NCBI GenBank assembly: GCA_030587505.1
Contig: JAUQYY010000389.1
Span: 1 to 7,601 of the forward strand
Origin: Candidatus Sigynarchaeota archaeon
GTDB taxonomy: Archaea; Asgardarchaeota; Jordarchaeia; Jordarchaeales; Jordarchaeaceae
Length of the DNA stretch: 7,601 bases
Reading direction: 5' to 3'
Part shown: in pieces, positions 1 to 4,161 of the stretch
Numbering within the stretch: position 1 is the first letter of the stretch
Layout: the number at the start of each line of letters is the position of its first letter
Translations under genes and position numbers: made by a program
Notes under the pieces: model-generated
Databases searched by the model: none
What the model was told of the DNA's origin: nothing
Seen by the model: the letters and a program-made list of their open reading frames with translations, nothing else

Positions 1-66
1 GACCCATCCAAGAACACCGCAAGAAAAAGAGAAAAATAACACAAATAAGAGGAGAAGTGCCTTAGC

Positions 67-600
67 GTGAGCCTAGATGATTTTAAGAAAATCTTGAAGT
101 TCACAGCAACCGAAGAGAGAATCAGCAAGTTTTTCAACATCCCCCCAGACATATTAATTCCGCTTTTCCTCTCAATAAAGTATGGAGGAGACTGGAGCAT
201 CAAAACCAGTGAGTACGCCTCAGTCGCGGTGAAACAAAGAGAAACGGTTTACAACCCGGAAAGGAGGGAGGGAGTGAGTATGGAAACCATTTACCTCCTT
301 GTAAACCCGAGAATTATCCAAAGAGAGGGCAAAGTTCACAGGATAGAAAAATGCGGCGCAAATGCGGAGCGTGAACTCGTACAAAGAGCATACAGGGTGA
401 AACTAAGCATCGATAAGGGACTAATAGCCACCATCGACCCCAAAGAAAAAATCATTAAACTAAGAAAACTGGGCAGAGAACATCTAGAGTTTAAGGGTAG
501 CCTAGCATTCAGCCTGGAGCACGAGGTCAACCACATCACGGAGGCTAACTCCAAACAGGGAGAAAGCATCTGGAGCTTCGACTACGTTTTTGAAGACTAA
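67..600 (+). CDS. Peptide deformylase family protein (divergent, archaeal)
   Basis: Metallohydrolase homologue of peptide deformylase (177 aa), the enzyme that removes formyl from N-terminal fMet in bacteria and organelles. All three family motifs can be traced. Motif 1 is degenerate (YASVAVKQ, residues 50-57) but keeps the Gln. Motif 2 is EKC (94-96), with Cys96 as metal ligand, followed by a bacterial-like LVQRAYRVKL stretch (104-113). Motif 3 is HEVNH (152-156), giving His152 and His156 as ligands and Glu153 as catalytic base. Gln57 to Cys96 is 39 residues, against about 40 in E. coli Def. The GTG start is the first possible start after an in-frame TAA at 46-48; GGAG at 51-54 is a distant SD. 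The first 66 bases may hold the tail of an upstream gene, but no frame can be preferred. Family membership is fairly sure. Deformylase activity is not: archaea normally initiate with unformylated Met, so the substrate may differ. Confidence 0.75.
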   Translation: MSLDDFKKILKFTATEERISKFFNIPPDILIPLFLSIKYGGDWSIKTSEYASVAVKQRETVYNPERREGVSMETIYLLVNPRIIQREGKVHRIEKCGANAERELVQRAYRVKLSIDKGLIATIDPKEKIIKLRKLGREHLEFKGSLAFSLEHEVNHITEANSKQGESIWSFDYVFED

Positions 601-601
601 A

Positions 602-622
602 CCAAGGTTCAGAGACCTTAGG
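602..622 (+). terminator. Hairpin just after the deformylase-like gene
   Basis: AAGGT (604-608) pairs with ACCTT (615-619), and CC/GG (602-603 with 621-622) extends the stem across one bulged A. It begins two bases after the stop codon, as a 3' end element would. No U-tract follows directly, so it could be an mRNA-stabilising hairpin or chance. The remaining convergent gap up to 785 shows no gene or RNA that I recognise. Confidence 0.25.
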
Positions 623-785
623 AGATTCACCCCTCGAAGTTCACGTTCCCCGGAGGAAAACTCGGAGCCGGCACGACAGATGGGGTGTAATGATTTGGGG
701 AAAGACTCGATTTGTCGTTTAAAGGTATAACAGGCAGCTAACCTCAGATTTTTCGAATAACTGTTCGCCAGTGAATCCTTGGTTG

Positions 786-1679
786 TTACGTTAACGGCTC
801 TATGTTCAGTCCGTTTTTCGTGATCCAGTAGGGGTGAAAACCGCGACTGTGGTCGGTCGCGAACATTTTCAGTATTTCCAGTTCCTTCTTCCGGTGGTTG
901 CCTTCAACGCCGTACCTCATGACTATCACGTTTTGCGCCACATAGGTTTCCAAGGCGTACTCGGACTTGTTGTAGTCTTCGGCTATCATTATTGTGGTGC
1001 ATCCCTTGGAGCGTAGAAAATTGTTTAGGAGGTAGATTTCTCTTCTCCTCGTGTACACGTCCTCGAAGCGTGACAGGAATATTGTTATCGGGTCTATGAC
1101 AACCCTCTCGGCACCCACCTGCAGTATCGCCTCCTCAATGGATTTCTCAAAGTTCAGGGCCATGGTCTCATAGTCTGCCCTCTCATGCACCATTGTTTCC
1201 GGAGAGAAGGGAGATACTATAGTTATTTTGTTCGTGTCAAGGTCCATTCCGAGGGTCGCCGCGAACGTTAACAGGTCACTCGGAGAATCCTGTAGGGCGA
1301 TGAGAGCTCCGGGTTCACCGTAATCCTTGTAACCGTAGTAGAGAAACTGGAAACCGAAGATGGTTTTCCCAGCCCCCGGCGGCCCCATGAGCAGTGTTGT
1401 GGTGGATTTGGGTAATCCCCCGTCACACAGATTATCAAAACCCGGCACTCCACTCTTGACTCTTTCCAGTTTCCTTACCTGGGCGGGAGCCGATACCAGG
1501 GGTTTAACGCCTATCATCACGGTGTACTGTCGGATAACGCCCATGTCTTCTAGCCTTTTCATCCTGTTCTTTACAGTCATTCGAGAGATTCCAAGCTCTT
1601 CTGCTATTTTCGATGCGGGTGTTCTCGCATCCCTTTTAAGGATATCCAAGAGCTTGAAATCTATATCATCAATAGCCAT
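786..1679 (-). CDS. Lrp-type HTH fused to KaiC-like RecA-fold ATPase
   Basis: Predicted cytoplasmic regulator of 297 aa. Residues 1-55 form a winged helix of the Lrp/AsnC type, with the recognition helix around 31-44 (SRMTVKNRMKRLE). From about 70 to the end it is a single KaiC-like domain: entry motif GVPGFDNLCDGGLP (77-90), Walker A GPPGAGKT (99-106), and Walker B ending in Asp196 after RVVI. The ligand-binding RAM domain usual in Lrp proteins is absent and the ATPase takes its place. The two adjacent catalytic glutamates of KaiC appear as Gln130-Asp131 (LQDSPSD), suggesting weak hydrolysis or a binding-only switch. The ATG at 1677-1679 is preceded on the mRNA by GGGGTAATCAT, a modest SD. 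The upstream neighbour on the same strand is a Roadblock protein 166 bases away. Domain calls are confident; a role as an ATP-responsive transcription regulator is inferred. Confidence 0.9.
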   Translation of the reverse strand: MAIDDIDFKLLDILKRDARTPASKIAEELGISRMTVKNRMKRLEDMGVIRQYTVMIGVKPLVSAPAQVRKLERVKSGVPGFDNLCDGGLPKSTTTLLMGPPGAGKTIFGFQFLYYGYKDYGEPGALIALQDSPSDLLTFAATLGMDLDTNKITIVSPFSPETMVHERADYETMALNFEKSIEEAILQVGAERVVIDPITIFLSRFEDVYTRRREIYLLNNFLRSKGCTTIMIAEDYNKSEYALETYVAQNVIVMRYGVEGNHRKKELEILKMFATDHSRGFHPYWITKNGLNIEPLT

Positions 1680-1712
1680 ATGATTACCCCATCTATCGGG
1701 TTTTACAGAGGA

Positions 1713-1775
1713 TTAAAAGTTTTAAAGTTTTTTGTTAGAGGACATACAACGAGTACTTTTTACATTATATAAAAA
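1713..1775 (-). promoter_or_regulatory. Promoter region of the HTH-KaiC gene
   Basis: Read on the minus strand, TTTTTATATAA (1765-1775) is a good TATA box and predicts a start near 1740, leaving a leader of about 60 bases. Between it and the gene lies a perfect 13-base palindrome, TTAAAAGTTTTAA (1713-1725), which could be an operator or a second TTTAAA-type TATA box giving a shorter leader. The T-rich run on the minus strand here (1770-1780) may also end transcripts of the Roadblock gene upstream. Confidence 0.45.
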
Positions 1776-1845
1776 AGAAAGATGAATATTTTAACTTATC
1801 TTCGTTCAAATAATATTAGACTCGTTTTCTACAATTATAAGATTG

Positions 1846-2268
1846 TTATGTTGAGAAGATTTTGATTATTTCATTCACTGCTTCGTCGATTATTCTTTCG
1901 TATCGACGGTCCTTGTGTAGTAGAATGTTGGCGGCGTCTCTCAGTCTACTCTTCTTCTTCTCCGAAGGCATTATTACGGCTAGTATGAGTTTGTTGGCGG
2001 GGAGGTATATTCCTCGAAAAACCAGAACCCCTCCGTTTGTTTCTATTATTACGTTCTCCACGTCTCCTAGGCCAATCTGGTCTTTTACCTTCTCGGCGGT
2101 GCTGTGGGAGAGCCCAGCCATGGCCGCTATTACATTTTTGTCAAGTTCCTTGGTGGCCTCGGCCATAACCAACCCGTCTTCACCTGCTATTATGCTCGCG
2201 TTGAAGCCACCCTTAGAGTTCAGGTTCTCGAGTATTTTTGTAAGCGCTTCGAGTCTGCTTTCCGTCAT
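1846..2268 (-). CDS. Roadblock/LC7 domain protein
   Basis: Small cytoplasmic protein of 140 aa with one Roadblock/LC7 domain over about residues 5-100. The pattern fits the family: an N-terminal helix, a strand and hairpin ASIIAGEDGLVMAEA (24-38), a central helix IAAMAGLSHSTAEKV (47-61), then strands ENVIIETNGGVLVF (71-84) and LILAVIM (94-100). A charged helical tail (about 103-138), rich in Lys/Arg then Glu/Ile, follows and may mediate partner binding. Known family members dimerise and often act as scaffolds or activators for small Ras/Mgl-like GTPases. No GTPase lies in this window; the nearest NTPase is the KaiC-like protein encoded just downstream. ATG start at 2266-2268, about 24 bases from the predicted transcription start, with only a weak SD. 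The fold call is firm; the partner is unknown. Confidence 0.88.
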   Translation of the reverse strand: MTESRLEALTKILENLNSKGGFNASIIAGEDGLVMAEATKELDKNVIAAMAGLSHSTAEKVKDQIGLGDVENVIIETNGGVLVFRGIYLPANKLILAVIMPSEKKKSRLRDAANILLHKDRRYERIIDEAVNEIIKIFST

Positions 2269-2291
2269 TTACTACACACTCACTCGGCTTT

Positions 2292-2322
2292 TCTTGATTT
2301 AATCAAGATAAAGAATATATTT
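2292..2322 (-). promoter_or_regulatory. Roadblock gene promoter with palindromic operator candidate
   Basis: On the minus strand AAATATATT (2314-2322) is a TATA box and predicts a start near 2292. Between TATA and the start lies a perfect inverted repeat, TCTTGATT-T-AATCAAGA (2292-2308), with 8-base arms and a 1-base centre. A protein bound there would block initiation. Lrp-type HTH proteins bind such pseudopalindromes, and one is encoded next door, but that link is inference. Confidence 0.5.
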
Positions 2323-2637
2323 ATTATTAATTAATTTTCCCTCCAAGATATTTCAAAGTTATCTAAAATCTACAAACCTCCTTTTTCATTAATAGAAAAA
2401 ACGTTTAAGTGAAAACACGAAGAACCGAGAGCCAAGACAGGGGTAATCATCCAACACAACTATTACATGGGTGGAAAACATTTACTCCCTCATTTGCCCA
2501 GCCAAGAAAAGGGATGGATACTCGTGAGTATACGGTACATTTCCTAAATAGCTTCTTGTTTCCTCTTAGGCGGAACGAATTGACTCGGGCGCTGTTTTCA
2601 TTTTTTAGTTAAGTATTTATTTGTACTTTCCCTAGTG
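2323..2637. other. Noncoding gap between divergent promoters; possible small RNA
   Basis: No convincing protein gene is present; a 67-codon frame from 2409 has no SD and no family character. On the + strand GAAAAAACGTTTAAGTG (2395-2411) resembles BRE plus TATA and would start RNA near 2430. A T-rich stop signal (TTTTCATTTTTT, about 2595-2606) lies some 170 bases further on. Inside are a short inverted repeat ATACTC-GT-GAGTAT (2518-2531) and an imperfect 14-base direct repeat (2430-2443 and 2500-2513). I see no tRNA, C/D-box, SRP or RNase P signature. A small RNA or a long regulatory region of rpoH are both possible. Confidence 0.25.
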
Positions 2638-2675
2638 TTTATATATTATTTTGTTTTTCCACTCCTAAGGGTGAT
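2638..2675 (+). promoter_or_regulatory. rpoH promoter and ribosome binding site
   Basis: TTTATATA (2638-2645) is a strong archaeal TATA box and predicts a start near 2668-2670. AAGGGTGAT (2667-2675) is a strong SD, complementary to the archaeal 16S 3' end, placed three to four bases before the TTG at 2679. Together they fix the long N-terminal form of RpoH rather than an internal start for a short form. Confidence 0.65.
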
Positions 2676-2678
2676 AAC

Positions 2679-3224
2679 TTGAGTTCCGAGGAAAAAATTA
2701 TCGGTTTTCTTAAGCTAAGGGGCTACGAAGTCAAGGAGATTGAGGAGAAGAAAGAAGGCGATTACAAGGTTATCAAAGCAGCAAAGAACGGGGAAGAAAC
2801 AGTTTTTATAATCAGGAGTTACGACTCCCAGAAGGTTATTGGAACAGCCCTGGTGCGGGGCTTAAAGGAGGTTATGGACGAGAAGGGAGCCTCAAAGGGT
2901 TTCCTGGTGGGAGGAAAGAGGAGTACACCAAAGGCCAGAGAGATAGCGGCGGAGTGCAACATAGAGCTGATTGTGGATTACCCCATACTGAACATATTTG
3001 ACCACTACCTCGTTCCCAAACACGAGATAGCCGGACCCGAAGAGTACAACATGATCCTGGAAAAATACAACATCAAAAAGGAGGACCTCCCCAAGATAAA
3101 GGTATCCGACCCAGCGATAAGGGCGATAGGGGGAAAGGTCGGAGACATAGTGAAGATAACGAGAAACAGCAAAACCGCAGGGAAAACGGTCGTGTACCGC
3201 TACGTCGTTGAAGACACAAGCTAA
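2679..3224 (+). CDS. rpoH: DNA-directed RNA polymerase subunit H (Rpb5) with N-terminal jaw-like domain
   Basis: Subunit of the archaeal RNA polymerase, 181 aa. The C-terminal part (about 104-177) is the conserved assembly domain shared by archaeal RpoH and eukaryotic Rpb5, with FDHYLVPKHEI (107-117), KYNIKKEDLPKIKVSDP (129-145) and the TAGKTVVYRYVVE end (166-178). Archaeal RpoH is usually only this part, about 80 residues. Here about 100 residues precede it, resembling the N-terminal jaw domain of eukaryotic Rpb5, which has a restriction-endonuclease-like fold, for example KVIGTALVRGLKEVMDEKG (52-70) and FLVGGKRSTPKAREIA (75-90). The nuclease signature is not intact: Asp28 is present, but the Q/E-x-K position reads IIR (44-46), so no cutting is expected. 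TTG start with strong SD and TATA box. The gene stands alone, not beside rpoB as in many archaea. Subunit identity is near certain; homology of the jaw domain is likely. Confidence 0.96.
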   Translation: MSSEEKIIGFLKLRGYEVKEIEEKKEGDYKVIKAAKNGEETVFIIRSYDSQKVIGTALVRGLKEVMDEKGASKGFLVGGKRSTPKAREIAAECNIELIVDYPILNIFDHYLVPKHEIAGPEEYNMILEKYNIKKEDLPKIKVSDPAIRAIGGKVGDIVKITRNSKTAGKTVVYRYVVEDTS

Positions 3225-3239
3225 ACCGCCGCAGCGACA

Positions 3240-3299
3240 CTCAGCTAGGAATCGTAACCGCGGCTGAGACAAAAACCATCCTCCGAAAAAGCCGCGGAG
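3240..3299. terminator. Convergent hairpins between rpoH and the hydrolase gene
   Basis: Two stems lie in this 87-base gap: CTCAGC/GCTGAG (3240-3245 with 3263-3268) and CTCCG/CGGAG (3281-3285 with 3295-3299). On the minus strand U-runs (TTTTT at 3271-3275 and 3286-3290) sit with them, as expected for termination of the hydrolase transcript. On the + strand the first stem follows the rpoH stop but has no U-run after it. Confidence 0.4.
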
Positions 3300-3311
3300 A
3301 CGGTTAGCTCC

Positions 3312-3986
3312 CTAGAGCCATATGCTGGCGTTTTTCACCGCGAGCTTAATCTGCTCGTTCGCGTTTTTGGTCGCTATGTCTAGGTGTCCGCAGAGCAGGT
3401 ATTTAACATCCAATTTGCTCAGCCTAATCAGAGACTGGACCAGCTGCTTCGAGTTTCCGGTTGGGAAGTCCACGCGGCCGAAGCTGCCGTAGGTGAAAAC
3501 CGTGTCACCGGAGAACAGTACCCCTTTGTTTCTGTCGTAGAGGCATATGCTGCCGATGGTGTGTCCGGGGGTGTTTAAGACCTCGAGTTTGAGGCTTCCG
3601 GCGGTGATTACGTCTCCCTCACGCAGCCTCCTGTGGACCTTGGTGGGTGTGAACTCTAGGCCGAACTCTCTCGCCAGCAGGAGCCCGTTGCCGCCTTTCT
3701 CTATGCTGTCTGCCTCGAGGTGAAAAACCATTACCTCAGGAGAGTACGCTCTCACAAAGTTGATGAGGCCACCGCTGTGATCGAAGTGGACGTGGGTCAG
3801 TACCACACGTGTGATGTTTTCGGGGTTTAATCCGTCCCGCAGAATCCTGTCCACCTGGCGGTCGAAGAAGAAGCCGGTTCCGCAGTCGATCAGAGTCAGT
3901 TCCTCTGTTTGTTTGTCTCTTATTAGAAAGGTGTTGCTGTCAAAGTTTATGCCAGGAAAATAGTAAATTTCCTCTGTGACCTTCAA
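3312..3986 (-). CDS. Metallo-beta-lactamase fold hydrolase (glyoxalase II-like)
   Basis: Soluble dinuclear metal hydrolase of 224 aa, a complete single MBL domain. The ligands are all present: THVHFDH (64-70) gives His65, His67, Asp69 and His70; NTPGHTIGS (138-146) gives His142; FSGDTVF (158-164) gives Asp161; CGH (199-201) gives His201. This arrangement is that of the glyoxalase II/hydroxyacylglutathione-hydrolase-like group, but archaea generally lack glutathione, and no RNase (beta-CASP) or flavodoxin domain follows, so the substrate is open; a thioester or other acyl ester is a guess. The start is TTG at 3986. An upstream ATG (3996) is out of frame, and GGTGGAG lies about ten bases before the TTG. 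A TATA-like AAAAAACGTTAAGTC (4012-4026, minus strand) would place the transcript start only a few bases before the TTG, so the mRNA may be almost leaderless. Confidence 0.88.
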   Translation of the reverse strand: MKVTEEIYYFPGINFDSNTFLIRDKQTEELTLIDCGTGFFFDRQVDRILRDGLNPENITRVVLTHVHFDHSGGLINFVRAYSPEVMVFHLEADSIEKGGNGLLLAREFGLEFTPTKVHRRLREGDVITAGSLKLEVLNTPGHTIGSICLYDRNKGVLFSGDTVFTYGSFGRVDFPTGNSKQLVQSLIRLSKLDVKYLLCGHLDIATKNANEQIKLAVKNASIWL

Positions 3987-4011
3987 TTCCAGACATCTCC
4001 ACCATTTTAAG

Positions 4012-4026
4012 GACTTAACGTTTTTT
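4012..4026 (-). promoter_or_regulatory. Candidate BRE/TATA of the MBL hydrolase gene
   Basis: AAAAAACGTTAAGTC on the minus strand nearly matches AAAAAACGTTTAAGT at 2396-2410 on the + strand, differing by one T. Both fit an A-rich BRE followed by a TTAAG-type TATA element. The distance to the TTG predicts a very short leader. The call rests on position and likeness only. Confidence 0.35.
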
Positions 4027-4112
4027 ATTCTTTATGGCGGAATGGGAAAAAGATTTAGCTAGTCGTTTTGATGTGTTGATAGTGAAGAAAAGTTAAAGCG
4101 TTTGAAACTCGG

Positions 4113-4134
4113 TTTTGGCTTCCTTTTTGGCTTC
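4113..4134 (+). repeat. Tandem pyrimidine-rich repeat ahead of the helicase
   Basis: TTTTGGCTTC occurs twice, at 4113-4122 and 4125-4134, in a 12-base period, followed by a further T-rich TTTCTTTGG. It lies 27 bases before the helicase TTG start and so probably in the leader of that mRNA or in its promoter. Function unknown. Confidence 0.4.
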
Positions 4135-4161
4135 ACTTTCTTTGGACGGGAGTTGTAACTG

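Noticed and set aside
1..66. Tail of an upstream gene
   Set aside because: All three + frames stay open for part of this stretch and end at 39, 65 or 70; none shows a recognisable C-terminus.
601..785. tRNA or other structured RNA in the convergent gap
   Set aside because: No T-arm, acceptor stem or CCA end could be found; only the short hairpin near 602-622 is visible.
1680..2450. 11-base match GGGGTAATCAT before the HTH-KaiC ATG and at 2440-2450
   Set aside because: Exact 11-base matches on either strand are expected several times in a window of this size.
2430..2513. Imperfect direct repeat AGCCAAGAcAgGGG / AGCCAAGAaAaGGG, 70 bases apart
   Set aside because: Twelve of 14 matching bases within about 400 bases is expected by chance at roughly one in four, so it is not evidence of an element alone.
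2409..2612. 67-codon open frame upstream of rpoH
   Set aside because: It starts at a GTG lying inside a TATA-like element, has no SD and no family-like composition; treated as noncoding.
2679..2990. N-terminal part of RpoH as an active Mrr-like nuclease
   Set aside because: The Q/E-x-K catalytic position reads IIR and the helix Glu is uncertain, so catalysis is unlikely.
4034..4096. 20-codon ATG frame (MAEWEKDLASRFDVLIVKKS) between the hydrolase and the helicase
   Set aside because: No SD, very short, and next to the hydrolase promoter on the opposite strand; a leader peptide cannot be excluded but nothing supports it.
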